NCBI GenBank assembly: GCA_949288065.1
Contig: CASEIL010000014.1
Location: 1 to 51,550, forward strand
Source: an uncultured Phascolarctobacterium sp.
GTDB taxonomy: Bacteria; Bacillota; Negativicutes; Acidaminococcales; Acidaminococcaceae
Reading direction: 5' to 3'
DNA length: 51,550 nucleotides
The translations under genes were made by a program, and so were the position numbers. The notes beneath the pieces are model-generated. The model had not been told where the DNA came from and did not search any database. It saw only the letters and a list, made by a program, of their open reading frames with translations. Shown piece by piece: positions 36,296 to 46,900 of this stretch. How positions within the stretch are numbered: position 1 is the stretch's first letter; every line of letters starts with the position of its first letter.

Positions 36296-37174
36296 ATGCT
36301 GCAACGGATAAAATATTTTCAGGCAGTGGTGCGCAACAACAGCTTTTCGGCAGCGGCGGCGGAGTGCAATATTTCGCAGTCGGCAATATCGCAGCAGGTG
36401 CGCCCGCTGGAAAATGAGCTGGGCTTTGCGCTTTTGGTGCGCCAAAACCGCAAGTTTACCATAACGCCTGCCGGTGAATATTTTTATAAAAAAAGCTTGA
36501 TTTTAGTTAACGATTACGAACGTATTTGCGCGGAAGCAATGCGGCTTTCCGGACAGGAGGAAAAGAGGCTGCATATTGGCTATTTAAACAGCTATGCCGG
36601 TACGGAATTTTATGAAACGCTCAGTAAATTTACGCGGCTTAACCCGGAGGTTAATATTAAAGTTACTGGCGGCAGCCACGAGAAATTGTTTTACCTGCTG
36701 CACAGCGATGCGGCAGATTTGGTGTTCAGCGACCAGCGGCGTGTTTTTTCGGAAGAATATGTTAATTTACCGCTGGCGGCAGTGCCGTACAAGGTGCTGG
36801 TAGCAGCAGGCAGTCATTTGGCTGGTTTAAAGTTTGTTAGCACGGAAGATTTAAAAAATACGCCGTGCATTTTGCCGGTACAGGAAGCCGATGTTACCGA
36901 GCAGGATTATTTCCGTAATGTACTGGGCATAAGAAGCGAATTTATTTTGGCTGACAGTATGGAGCAGGCGCGGCTTTTGGTTATCAGCGGTAACGGCTTT
37001 ATGCTGCAAATGGGTGAAGGCGCAGACGCTGCCGGTGTGGTGCAAAGGCTTGCGCTGGTGCGCGGAGGTGCGCCGGTAGCGCAAAATATGTGCGCTTTTT
37101 GGAAAAAGGACAATCCTAATATTTATGCGGAAAAGTTTGCTGCTTTGCTGAAAGAGGAGTTTGGCGAAAAGTAA
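36296..37174 (+). CDS. LysR-family transcriptional regulator 1
   Basis: A 292-residue regulator. Winged helix-turn-helix at residues about 15-50 (NNSFSAAAAECNISQSAISQ, then QVRPLENELGFALLVR) and a periplasmic-binding-type effector domain. It lies about 107 bp before an SDR gene on the same strand, so it probably activates or represses that gene. The pair is flanked on both sides by copies of the repeated terminator unit. Confidence 0.9.
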   Translation: MLQRIKYFQAVVRNNSFSAAAAECNISQSAISQQVRPLENELGFALLVRQNRKFTITPAGEYFYKKSLILVNDYERICAEAMRLSGQEEKRLHIGYLNSYAGTEFYETLSKFTRLNPEVNIKVTGGSHEKLFYLLHSDAADLVFSDQRRVFSEEYVNLPLAAVPYKVLVAAGSHLAGLKFVSTEDLKNTPCILPVQEADVTEQDYFRNVLGIRSEFILADSMEQARLLVISGNGFMLQMGEGADAAGVVQRLALVRGGAPVAQNMCAFWKKDNPNIYAEKFAALLKEEFGEK

Positions 37175-37281
37175 TAGCAAATTCGTATAAGAAAAACTTA
37201 TTTAAAATGCAGTGAAACTTGAATTGATTAATAAGCTGTCCTTCTTTATAATGAAGCTAAAGATAAGAGGAGGACAATGCT

Positions 37282-38118
37282 ATGAAAAAGGAAGTTTTGC
37301 TTTTAACAGGCGCAGGGCAGATTGGTTTAGCGATAACGCGGCGTGTTGGCAGCGGCAAGAAAATAATTGTCGGCGATAAAAAGCCGGAAAATGCGCAGGC
37401 GGCAGCCAAACTATTAAATGAGGCAGGTTTTGACGCTGTGCCTTTTGCTACGGACTTAGCGTCGCGCGAATCAATCAGGGCAATTATTGCTGAAGCGCAG
37501 AAATATGGCGAGATAAAAATGCTGGTTAATGCTGCCGGTGTATCACCCAGTCAGGCACCCGTGGAGGCAATTTTAAAAGTTGATTTGTACGGCACGGCAG
37601 TGCTGCTGAAAGAAGTTGGCGATGTTATCGCTCCCAGCGGCGCAGGCGTAACAATCAGCAGCCAGTCCGGTCACAGAATGCCGCAGCTGACGTCGCAGGA
37701 AGACCGCCAGCTTGCCTGCACGCCGCCCGGAGAACTGCTGAAACTGGAACTTTTGCAGCCGGAAAATATTAAAGACACGCTGCACGCTTATCAGCTTGCC
37801 AAACGCTGTAATGAAAAGCGTGTAATGGCAGAGGCAGTAAAATGGGGCGTGCGCGGAGCGCGGATTAATTCTATCTCACCAGGCATTATTGTGACGCCGC
37901 TGGCGCTGGATGAGTTTAACGGTCCGCGCGGCGATTTTTATAAGAATATGTTTGCCAAATGCCCGGCAGGGCGGCCCGGCACAGCGGATGAAGTTGCCAA
38001 TGTGGCAGAACTTTTGCTGAGCGATAAAGGCGCTTTTATTACCGGCGCAGATTTTTTAGTTGACGGCGGTGCAACAGCGTCATATTTTTATGGGCCTTTA
38101 CAGCCGGATAAAAATTAA
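37282..38118 (+). CDS. Short-chain dehydrogenase/reductase (SDR) 1
   Basis: A 278-residue NAD(P)-dependent oxidoreductase. Nucleotide motif LTGAGQIGLAI, NAAGVS, catalytic Ser in TISSQSGHR, catalytic pair in AYQLAKRC (YxxxK), and SPGIIVTPLA. A longer than usual insert of about 45 residues lies between the serine and the tyrosine (QLTSQEDRQLACTPP onward), which may cover the active site. Substrate unknown. Linked to LysR gene 1. Confidence 0.88.
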   Translation: MKKEVLLLTGAGQIGLAITRRVGSGKKIIVGDKKPENAQAAAKLLNEAGFDAVPFATDLASRESIRAIIAEAQKYGEIKMLVNAAGVSPSQAPVEAILKVDLYGTAVLLKEVGDVIAPSGAGVTISSQSGHRMPQLTSQEDRQLACTPPGELLKLELLQPENIKDTLHAYQLAKRCNEKRVMAEAVKWGVRGARINSISPGIIVTPLALDEFNGPRGDFYKNMFAKCPAGRPGTADEVANVAELLLSDKGAFITGADFLVDGGATASYFYGPLQPDKN

Positions 38119-38135
38119 ATATTTCCCGCTTTGGC

Positions 38136-38182
38136 GGATAAAATAAACGGCAGGTTCATTGCGAGCCTGCCGTTTTTGTGTG
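38136..38182 (+). repeat. Repeated terminator unit, copy 2
   Basis: Near-exact copy (about one mismatch over 47 bases) of the unit at 36180-36226, with the same ACGGCAGG / CCTGCCGT stem (38147-38154, 38166-38173) and the same loop. It ends the SDR 1 transcript; on the other strand it can also serve the aldo/keto reductase operon. Confidence 0.85.
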
Positions 38183-38193
38183 CCGTTATGAAG

Positions 38194-40127
<1,934 letters not shown>

Positions 40128-40137
40128 GGCGGTTTAC

Positions 40138-40788
40138 TCAGCGCACAAATTCGCAGTTAGTGCGGTTGGTGTACAGCTGCCAAAAATCCTCTGCCAAAAT
40201 GGCGGGGTCGCATTTTTCACCGGGCGCGATAACATTAGTGACGGTTAAGGTGCCAAGGTAGATGCCTTTCTTTTTAAACTCCTCGTGCAGGGCAAGGCAC
40301 ATGGCGCGCAGGGCAGCCTTATCCATAGAAAGCGGCAGGTATTCAAACATCGGGTTCAGCGCCAGCCCGCCGCCGGTAACAAGAATCGCACCCTGCTTAG
40401 CGGCAAAATCCGCATCGGCAACCTGCGTTATGGCGTGGTAAGCACCGGCTACATCAATTTTGTAGCGTTGCAGTAAAAGCCCGGCGTCCACGGGTTGCGG
40501 CAGCTCGCTGTCCAAACCGGTAATGCCAACATTGTAAAAAAATACGTCCGGCGTGCCAAACTGCGCTTTTAAGTTTTTAAAGGTTTCCGTTACATTGTCA
40601 AAATCGGCAGCGTCGCAGGCAGCGGTGTAAACATCAATGCCCTGTGCTTTAAAATTTTCTGCGTAAGCGGCAAGGTGCGCCGCGTTGCGCGATAGCAGCA
40701 CCACGCGAAAGCCCTTACGCCCAAACTTTGCGGCGACGTGGTTGCCGCAGCCCTTACCGGCGCCAAGTACCCAGATAGTTTTTTGCAT
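40138..40788 (-). CDS. Atypical short-chain dehydrogenase/reductase (SDR) 2
   Basis: A 216-residue SDR-fold protein. The nucleotide motif VLGAGKGCGNHVA and a CDAADFD acidic site are present. The active-site stretch reads YLPLSMDKAALR, so the lysine is kept but the tyrosine four residues before it is replaced by leucine; a tyrosine three residues earlier could substitute. VTGGGLAL replaces the usual serine strand. It may bind a nucleotide with altered or no catalysis. First gene of the minus-strand operon and divergent from LysR gene 2, its likely regulator. Confidence 0.8.
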   Translation of the reverse strand: MQKTIWVLGAGKGCGNHVAAKFGRKGFRVVLLSRNAAHLAAYAENFKAQGIDVYTAACDAADFDNVTETFKNLKAQFGTPDVFFYNVGITGLDSELPQPVDAGLLLQRYKIDVAGAYHAITQVADADFAAKQGAILVTGGGLALNPMFEYLPLSMDKAALRAMCLALHEEFKKKGIYLGTLTVTNVIAPGEKCDPAILAEDFWQLYTNRTNCEFVR

Positions 40789-40840
40789 ATCAATCAGTCC
40801 TTTCTGCTTTGTTATTGCCTTAATTTTACAGCGGGCTGGC

Positions 40841-40876
40841 TTGACGCGGAAGCTACCAAAACCTTATAATGGTTTT
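40841..40876 (+). promoter_or_regulatory. LysR gene 2 promoter with overlapping inverted repeat
   Basis: TTGACG (40841-40846), 18-base spacer, TATAAT (40865-40870). AAAACC (40858-40863) and GGTTTT (40871-40876) form an inverted repeat centred on the -10 box, suiting autorepression by the LysR protein. Confidence 0.65.
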
Positions 40877-40903
40877 TAGAAAAACTAAAAGCGGGGGAGT
40901 GCT

Positions 40904-41803
40904 ATGTATACCAAAGAACTGCTGGCATTTATTACCGTTGCCGAAACGGGCAGCTTTTTAAAGGCGGCTAAAAAGCTGTACCTTACGCCTGCTTCGGTTA
41001 TGAACCAGATAAACAAGCTGGAAGCGCAGGCGGGTGTTAAGCTTTTGGTGCGTACCAATCAGGGCGCGCGGCTTACGGAAGCCGGGCAGATAATTTATAA
41101 AGCGGGCACGGAAATTATACGCAAAACCAACCGTGCTTATGAAAAGGCACGACAGACAGCGGCGGCAGGGCAGGCGGCAATAAAAATAGGCACCTCGCTT
41201 TTGCGTCCTGCCAGCCTGCTTTTAGATTTGTGGCGGCAGGCTGAAAGCGGCGCGTGTTTGGGCATAAAAATAATTCCGTTTGACGATGAGCCGCAAAGCA
41301 TGGCGCAGATGCTGGAACTTTTAGGCACTAAAATAGATTGTTTTGCAGGACCGTGCGATTCGCTGGCGTGGGCAAAAAAATATAATATCTGCCCTTTGGG
41401 CAGGGCGCGCTGCTGCATTGCCGTGCCGCGCGGGCACAGGCTGGCGCAGAAGGAGCTTTTAACGTGGGACGATTTAGACGGCGAAACGATTTTACTTGTT
41501 AAGCAGGGCGAATCGCCGGTGGTGGACAGCCTGCGTGCGGAAATTGCCGCCCTGCACCCGCAGATAAATATTGCCGATAGCGGCGGCTTTTACGATATTG
41601 AAGTATTTAACAGCTGTTGGCAAAACGGTTATTTAATGGAAGTGCCAGAGCTGTGGGCTAACGTGCACCCTTCGCTTGTAACAGTGCCAGTAAAGTGGAA
41701 TTATACCTTGCCCTACGGCATAGTGTATGCCAAACATCCCGCACCGGCGGTGCAAAAATTTGTAGAGCTGGTAGAAGCGTTTGTGCAAAGGCAAAAACAA
41801 TAA
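40904..41803 (+). CDS. LysR-family transcriptional regulator 2
   Basis: A 299-residue regulator with an N-terminal winged helix-turn-helix (ETGSFLKAAKKLYLTPASVM then NQINKLEAQAGVKLLVR) and an effector-binding domain. It is divergent from the SDR 2, transporter, aldo/keto reductase operon, the usual layout for a LysR regulator and its target. Confidence 0.9.
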   Translation: MYTKELLAFITVAETGSFLKAAKKLYLTPASVMNQINKLEAQAGVKLLVRTNQGARLTEAGQIIYKAGTEIIRKTNRAYEKARQTAAAGQAAIKIGTSLLRPASLLLDLWRQAESGACLGIKIIPFDDEPQSMAQMLELLGTKIDCFAGPCDSLAWAKKYNICPLGRARCCIAVPRGHRLAQKELLTWDDLDGETILLVKQGESPVVDSLRAEIAALHPQINIADSGGFYDIEVFNSCWQNGYLMEVPELWANVHPSLVTVPVKWNYTLPYGIVYAKHPAPAVQKFVELVEAFVQRQKQ

Positions 41804-41815
41804 CGGCAAAAATTA

Positions 41816-41847
41816 GCGGCAGGTTCGTGATGACCCTGCCGTTTTTG
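41816..41847 (+). terminator. LysR gene 2 terminator, diverged third copy of the repeated unit
   Basis: Stem CGGCAGG (41817-41823) / CCTGCCG (41835-41841), with GTTTTTGT after it, as in the two other copies, but a different loop. Confidence 0.82.
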
Positions 41848-41964
41848 TATGCCGTTACCGGCAAAAAAAGAGTTGATTTTTAACCGACGAAGAATTATAA
41901 ATTTTGCCGGTGATGTGTTATACTTATTATATAAGCATTGATTAATTATCGTGGAGGTGAGCCG

Positions 41965-42852
41965 ATGAAGTATATTTCCGTTGCAGAAGCGGCAAAAAAA
42001 TGGCAGGTTTCAGAGCGCAGCGTGCGTAATTATTGCTCACATGGCCGTGTTGAAGGCGCGTTTTTAACTGGCAAAACGTGGAATATTCCGGAAGATGCCA
42101 TAAAGCCGCAGCGCAGCAACAAAAAAACAGCGCCTGTTACCTTGCTTGCTATTTTGCAAGATGAAAAGGCGCATAAATACAGCGGCGGCATTTATCATAA
42201 AACACAAATTGAACTGACATATAACTCCAATCATATCGAAGGCAGTAGGTTGACACACGAGCAGACGCGCTATATTTTTGAAACAAATACCATTGGCGTG
42301 GGAAGTGAAGCCGTGAATGTGGACGATGTAATTGAAACGGCAAATCACTTCCGCTGCATTGATATGATTATTGATAATGCTAAAAGCGTTCTTTCTGAAA
42401 AGTTTATTAAAGAGCTGCATTTGCTTTTAAAATCGGGCACCAGCGATGCGCGCAAAGAGTGGTTCGCCGTGGGCGGTTATAAAAAAATGCCGAATGAGGT
42501 TGGGGGTATGCCAACAGCTTTGCCGGAGGAAGTTGCGGCTAAAATGAAGGCGCTTTTGGCAAAATATAATGCTAAAAAGCAAAAAACGCTGGCAGATATT
42601 TTGGATTTTCATGTGCAGTTTGAAAAAATCCATCCGTTTCAGGATGGTAACGGACGCGTTGGCAGGCTGATTATGTTTAAGGAGTGCCTGAAATACAATA
42701 TTGTGCCGTTTATTATTGAAGATAATTTAAAAATGTTTTATTACCGCGGCTTGAAGGAGTGGCAGCGTGAGCCGGGCTATTTAACCGATACCTGCCTTGC
42801 GGCGCAGGACAGGTTTAAGGCGTACCTAGATTATTTTAGGATTAAGTATTAA
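41965..42852 (+). CDS. Fic-domain protein with N-terminal helix-turn-helix and built-in inhibitory motif
   Basis: A 295-residue protein. The first 50 residues (ISVAEAAKKWQVSERSVRNY) look like an excisionase-type helix-turn-helix. The Fic motif HPFQDGNGRVGR begins at His223, complete for AMP transfer to a protein hydroxyl. An inhibitory motif S88-NHI-E92-G93 lies before the Fic core, as in class II Fic proteins where the Glu blocks the ATP site. ATG 41965 follows GGAGGTGA; the TTG- or ATT-type starts upstream are not needed. It has no antitoxin partner gene and stands alone. Its target is unknown; DNA binding suggests self-control. Confidence 0.88.
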   Translation: MKYISVAEAAKKWQVSERSVRNYCSHGRVEGAFLTGKTWNIPEDAIKPQRSNKKTAPVTLLAILQDEKAHKYSGGIYHKTQIELTYNSNHIEGSRLTHEQTRYIFETNTIGVGSEAVNVDDVIETANHFRCIDMIIDNAKSVLSEKFIKELHLLLKSGTSDARKEWFAVGGYKKMPNEVGGMPTALPEEVAAKMKALLAKYNAKKQKTLADILDFHVQFEKIHPFQDGNGRVGRLIMFKECLKYNIVPFIIEDNLKMFYYRGLKEWQREPGYLTDTCLAAQDRFKAYLDYFRIKY

Positions 42853-42937
42853 CCGCCGTAAAAATTTTACCGCGGCAGGATATACGCCAAACGCGGCGAA
42901 TTTAACGAGTAACAGCAAATTTAAAGGAGGATAGCTG

Positions 42938-44170
42938 ATGCGTAAAATTATTAAGGATTACCTGGCAAAAGAGTACGACAACTATGTGAAGGATTTGGAA
43001 ACGCTGACCAACATCGACAGCGGCAACGGCGATTTGGAAGGCACAACCGAAGCCAATAAATTTGTAGCTGCCAAAATGGAAGCGCTCGGTGCGGAAACGG
43101 AGTTCCGCTACAACGACCGCGCCTGCCATTTAATTTCGCGCCTGAAGGGCAAGGGCACGCAAACGGTGCTTATGGTGGCGCATGTGGACACCGTGTTTAA
43201 ACGCGGCGAGGCGGCCAGACGCCCATTCCGCGTGGATGAAAACGGCTTTGCGTGGGGCCCCGGCGTCGGCGACGACAAGGCAACCGTAATGGAAGTAATT
43301 TACGGCCTGCAAGCCTTAAAAGAAGCTGGCTTTGACGATTATAAAGAAATTATTTACTACACCAACGGCGAGGAAGAGGGCGGCAGCCCGACGGCGGAGG
43401 GCATTGTGGCAGAGCTTTCGCAGCAGGCCGATTTTGCCGTTATTATGGACGTTGCGCGCCCGAACTGGGGCATTGTAACCCAGCGCAAGGGCAACGCCAA
43501 ATACAAAATTACCGTTACCGGTAAGGGCGGGCACCACGGCAACGCCTCGCAGTGCTGCGCCAACGCCATCCACCAGCTGGCCTACACCATTACCGAGCTG
43601 CACAAGCTGGCCAGCCCCATGCCCGGCAACCCGGAAGATTTTACCGCTAAAGCGCTGGAAGCACGCGGCATTACCGACAGCGGGCAGTTCATTCCGCCCA
43701 ATACGGTTAACGTCGGTGTTATCGGCAGCACCAACGATAAAATCAGCGTTATCCCCGGCGACGCTTACTGCGAGGTAAACGTGCGCTGCTTTGAGGTAGC
43801 AGAGCAGCAGCGCCTTGACGCAGCAATTAAAGCTCTGGCTGATAAAATTGTTATTGCCGGCACCAGGGTGGAAGTTACCGGCGGCATTGTAACAGGCCCG
43901 ATGGAGAAAACCCCTGCCGTGCAGAAAATGATTGACGTTTACAGCAGCGTTGTTGCCGAAGAGTTCGGCGGCAAGGTAAACGAATGGGTGGCAGGCGGCC
44001 TGACGGATGGCAACCGCACCGCTAAGTTTATCCCGACGCTGGACGCTTTGGGCGTAGAAAACTACGACGAGCACACCGACCACGAATCGGTAGATTTAAA
44101 AACCGCCGTACCCCGCACCGCAGCCTTTGCCATTACACTGGCAGAACTTTTAAAAACGGGTGTGAAATAA
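42938..44170 (+). CDS. M20-family metallopeptidase (carboxypeptidase G2-like)
   Basis: A 410-residue zinc amidohydrolase/peptidase. MVAHVDTVF has the first metal His and Asp, GPGVGDDKA the bridging Asp, YTNGEEEGGS the catalytic Glu pair, and DEHTDHESVD the last metal His. GKGGHHGNAS belongs to the dimerisation domain. No signal peptide is visible, so it is cytosolic. AAAGGAGG precedes the ATG. It probably trims small peptides or N-acyl amino acids; a lone gene with its own terminator. Confidence 0.9.
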   Translation: MRKIIKDYLAKEYDNYVKDLETLTNIDSGNGDLEGTTEANKFVAAKMEALGAETEFRYNDRACHLISRLKGKGTQTVLMVAHVDTVFKRGEAARRPFRVDENGFAWGPGVGDDKATVMEVIYGLQALKEAGFDDYKEIIYYTNGEEEGGSPTAEGIVAELSQQADFAVIMDVARPNWGIVTQRKGNAKYKITVTGKGGHHGNASQCCANAIHQLAYTITELHKLASPMPGNPEDFTAKALEARGITDSGQFIPPNTVNVGVIGSTNDKISVIPGDAYCEVNVRCFEVAEQQRLDAAIKALADKIVIAGTRVEVTGGIVTGPMEKTPAVQKMIDVYSSVVAEEFGGKVNEWVAGGLTDGNRTAKFIPTLDALGVENYDEHTDHESVDLKTAVPRTAAFAITLAELLKTGVK

Positions 44171-44189
44171 AAATATTATATAGTAAATC

Positions 44190-44225
44190 AAAACCGCCGG
44201 TTTAACCGGCGGTTTTGATTTTTGC
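44190..44225 (+). terminator. Terminator of the M20 peptidase gene
   Basis: An 11-base stem AAAACCGCCGG / CCGGCGGTTTT with five-base loop. Confidence 0.92.
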
Positions 44226-44281
44226 AACCTTACGTTATTTGTGCTAAGATGATGCTATAAAACTTACAAGGACTGATTATT

Positions 44282-44662
44282 ATGGTTGAAGTTGTGGCGG
44301 CGCTGATTTGGCGCGGCGATAAGATTTTAATATGCCGCCGTCCGGCGGATAAGGCGCGGGCGCTGCTGTGGGAGTTCCCCGGTGGCAAGGTGGAAGCGGG
44401 CGAAAGTAAAGAGCAGGCACTGATGCGTGAATGCCGCGAGGAGCTGGACATAAAAGTTGCAGTGGGCAGCATTTTTTGCGAGGTGACGCACACCTACCCG
44501 GATATAACTATCCACCTGACGCTGTTTAACTGCACGGCAGAGGGCGAGCCGCAGCGTTTGGAACACAGCGCGCTGGCGTGGGTGCTGCCGCAGAGCGTAA
44601 CGGCTTACGATTTTTGCCCGGCGGATAAAGTAATAGTGGAAAAGCTGGCGTCGTTAAAATGA
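44282..44662 (+). CDS. Nudix hydrolase, MutT-like
   Basis: A 126-residue protein. The Nudix box spans residues about 36-58: GGKVEAGESKEQALMREC followed by REELDI, with all required Glu and Arg residues. The start VVAALIWRGDKILICRRP is like MutT/8-oxo-dGTP diphosphatases, so cleaning of oxidised nucleotides is likely. First of six overlapping genes; its stop overlaps the next start by four bases. Confidence 0.9.
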   Translation: MVEVVAALIWRGDKILICRRPADKARALLWEFPGGKVEAGESKEQALMRECREELDIKVAVGSIFCEVTHTYPDITIHLTLFNCTAEGEPQRLEHSALAWVLPQSVTAYDFCPADKVIVEKLASLK

Positions 44663-45438
44663 AAATACCGTATTTTGTCATCGATGCGTTTACCGGCGCT
44701 GGTTTTAAGGGCAACCCTGCCGGTGTTTGCGTGCTGACACATCCGCTTAAGCCGCAGCAGATGCAGGAAATTGCTGCGCGCAATAATCTGCCGGAAACGG
44801 CTTTTATCTGCCGGCAGGCAGGAGGCTGGAGCATACGCTGGTTTACGCCAACTTTTGAAATAGATTTATGCGGTCATGCTACATTGGCTGCCGCTTTTGC
44901 AGCGCTCAACTTTTATGGGCCGCAAGCTGCGGAAGTAAAATTTACGGCAGGGTGCGGCAGTTTAACGGTGCACCGTTGTGGCAAGGGTTACGAACTTGTT
45001 TTGCCTGCTAAAATGCCGCAGCAAATTGCCGTTACAGATGAAATAACGCGGGCGCTGGGCGTAAAGCCGCTAAAAGCGTGGCAGGACAGGGATTTATATG
45101 TGCTTTTGCCGGACGAGGACGCAGTAAAAAATTTTGTGCCCGATTACGCTAAGCTGCAAAAATTAAGCAAATGGCTGGGCATAGTAGTAACGGCATGCGG
45201 GCGGCAGGCGGATTTTGTTTCGCGGTATTTTTGCCCGGAGCTTATGGACGAAGACCCGGTAACCGGTTCGGTGCATTGCTGTTTGGTGCCGCTGTGGGCC
45301 AGCGCTTTAGCCAAAACAAAGTTGCGGGCGGTGCAGCTTTCGCCCCGCGGCGGAGAGCTTTTTTGCAGCCTTGCGGGCGACACAGTGCGCCTTGGCGGCG
45401 AAGCAAAGCTGTATTTAAAAGGAGAAATTTATTTATGA
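44659..45438 (+). CDS. PhzF-family epimerase/isomerase
   Basis: A 259-residue protein of the PhzF/YddE family (diaminopimelate epimerase-like fold). FVIDAFTGAGFKGNPAGVCV (the common N-terminal signature), the catalytic Glu in NNLPETAFI, FTPTFEIDLCGHATLAAA and DPVTGSVHC are seen. Family members isomerise small metabolites; the substrate here is unknown. Overlaps both neighbours by ATGA. Confidence 0.9.
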   Translation: MKIPYFVIDAFTGAGFKGNPAGVCVLTHPLKPQQMQEIAARNNLPETAFICRQAGGWSIRWFTPTFEIDLCGHATLAAAFAALNFYGPQAAEVKFTAGCGSLTVHRCGKGYELVLPAKMPQQIAVTDEITRALGVKPLKAWQDRDLYVLLPDEDAVKNFVPDYAKLQKLSKWLGIVVTACGRQADFVSRYFCPELMDEDPVTGSVHCCLVPLWASALAKTKLRAVQLSPRGGELFCSLAGDTVRLGGEAKLYLKGEIYL

Positions 45439-45968
45439 AAAAGATAAAACTCCAAACTGAGCGCCTTGTGCTGCGTGAGCTGGAGGCTGGCGATGCTGCT
45501 GATTTGCGCGGCATTTTGCAGGACGCGGACGTGATGTACGCATGGGAAGCGCCTTTTACGGAGGCTGAAGTTGAAGCGTGGCTGGAGGAAAATTTGCGCC
45601 GCTACCAAACGGACGGCTTTAGCTTTTGGGCGGTGGAGTGCAAAGATAGCGGCGCGTTCCTTGGCGTGTGCGGCCCGCTTGTGGAAACTATTAACGGCGT
45701 GCGGCATACGGGCGTGGCGTACATTTTTGCCAAAGCGCACTGGGGCAACGGTTACGCAACAGAGGCGGCTGTTGCCTGCGTGGATTACGCCTTTAACAAG
45801 CTGGGTGCGGACGAGGTGATTGCGGAAATACGCCCCGAAAATATAAAAAGCCGCCGTGTGGCGGAGCGGCTGGGCATGGCGGTGCGCGGCAGTTTTGTTA
45901 AAAACTACAAAGGCAGGGCTATGCCGCATTTAATTTACGCTTTAGCGAAGGAGGGCAGGCATGTTTAA
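45435..45968 (+). CDS. GNAT-family N-acetyltransferase (RimJ/RimL type)
   Basis: A 177-residue protein. QTERLVLRELEAGDAADL, AHWGNGYATEAA (the acetyl-CoA loop) and RPENIKSRRVAERLGM are typical of the RimJ/RimL group, which acetylates protein N-termini, amino acids or drugs. I choose ATG 45435 after AAAAGGAG; the longer frame from 45171 lies in phzF and is a shadow. Confidence 0.9.
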   Translation: MKKIKLQTERLVLRELEAGDAADLRGILQDADVMYAWEAPFTEAEVEAWLEENLRRYQTDGFSFWAVECKDSGAFLGVCGPLVETINGVRHTGVAYIFAKAHWGNGYATEAAVACVDYAFNKLGADEVIAEIRPENIKSRRVAERLGMAVRGSFVKNYKGRAMPHLIYALAKEGRHV

Positions 45969-46641
45969 TTTGCAGCACTGGCTGGATGATTATGTAAGCG
46001 CGGTGGACGCTGCTTTTGGCGCGCGCATTGAGTTTATTGGCTTGCAGGGCAGTTACGCGCGCGGCGAGGAGCACGAGGGCAGCGACATCGATGCGGTTTT
46101 AATTTTAGATAAGCTGACGCTGGAAGATTTAGCGCTGTACCGCGAGGTGATTGCAAACCTGCCGCAGCGGCAGTTAATGTGCGGCTTCGTGAGCGGCATA
46201 GCGGAGCTAAAAGCGTGGGACAGGGCAGATTTGTTCCAGTTTTACCACGATACGAAGGCGATTTACGGCGATTTGGATTTTTTGGCGCCGCTTATTAAAA
46301 CGGACGACATAAAACGCGCCGTGCATTTGGCGGCGTGCAATATTTATCACGCTTGTGTACATAATTTTGTACACGAAGAAAGTGCGGAAACTTTAAAGGG
46401 TTTGTACAAAGCGGCGGTGTTTGCCTTGCAGGCGCGCTATTATTTGCAAAGCGGCGTGTATGTAAGCCGCAAAAGCGCTTTGCTGCCGTTGTTGGCGAGG
46501 CAGGATTACGAGGTGCTGGCGTGCTTTGCCCAGCCGCAGGCGGGAGCGGATTTGGCAAAAGATACGGCGCTGCTTTTGGAATGGAGCGCTGCGTTAATTA
46601 CGGAATACGGAGGGGAGCAAAATGCAGAAGCCGAAGATTAA
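45961..46641 (+). CDS. Nucleotidyltransferase-domain protein (pol-beta superfamily)
   Basis: A 226-residue protein. The motif LQGSYARGEEHEGSDIDAVL (residues about 30-50) is the GS...SDID signature of the nucleotidyltransferase superfamily, with both metal-binding aspartates. The C-terminal half is helical, similar to HEPN-like or kanamycin nucleotidyltransferase-like helices. Substrate could be a small molecule, tRNA or protein. Overlaps GNAT by eight bases and the next gene by 20. Confidence 0.82.
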   Translation: MFNLQHWLDDYVSAVDAAFGARIEFIGLQGSYARGEEHEGSDIDAVLILDKLTLEDLALYREVIANLPQRQLMCGFVSGIAELKAWDRADLFQFYHDTKAIYGDLDFLAPLIKTDDIKRAVHLAACNIYHACVHNFVHEESAETLKGLYKAAVFALQARYYLQSGVYVSRKSALLPLLARQDYEVLACFAQPQAGADLAKDTALLLEWSAALITEYGGEQNAEAED

Positions 46642-46900
46642 AATAACCGTTATTGACCGCAAGGGGCAGATGGGCTGCCACCGCGGGCACAAAATTGGCG
46701 ATACCTTTGATTTTGACACGGAGCGCGGCAGGCTGTGCCCGATGGCGATGCACGTTGCGTTTCCCTACATCGATATTTTGCGTTACGGCGGCAGCATCCC
46801 CGGCAGGGAAGCGGGGACGGCGGTGTTTTGCTGCCCGGATGTTGACACGATAAACGTGTTTAAGGTGGAGGTTGTGGCAGATGGCGAAACCGAAAAGTGA
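46622..46900 (+). CDS. TIGR04076-like small protein
   Basis: A 92-residue protein that I recognise as TIGR04076-like from its pattern: MGCHRGHKIGDTFDF, CPMAMHVAFPYIDILRYGG and IPGREAGTAVFCCPD. The function of the family is unknown; the conserved cysteines suggest metal or redox chemistry. GGAGGGG precedes the ATG. Both ends overlap neighbours by about 20 bases. Confidence 0.8.
   Translation: MQKPKIKITVIDRKGQMGCHRGHKIGDTFDFDTERGRLCPMAMHVAFPYIDILRYGGSIPGREAGTAVFCCPDVDTINVFKVEVVADGETEK

Noticed and set aside
45171..45434. Upstream extension of the GNAT gene inside phzF
   Set aside because: The extension has no family match and phzF is real; GNAT homology and an AAAAGGAG site support ATG 45435.
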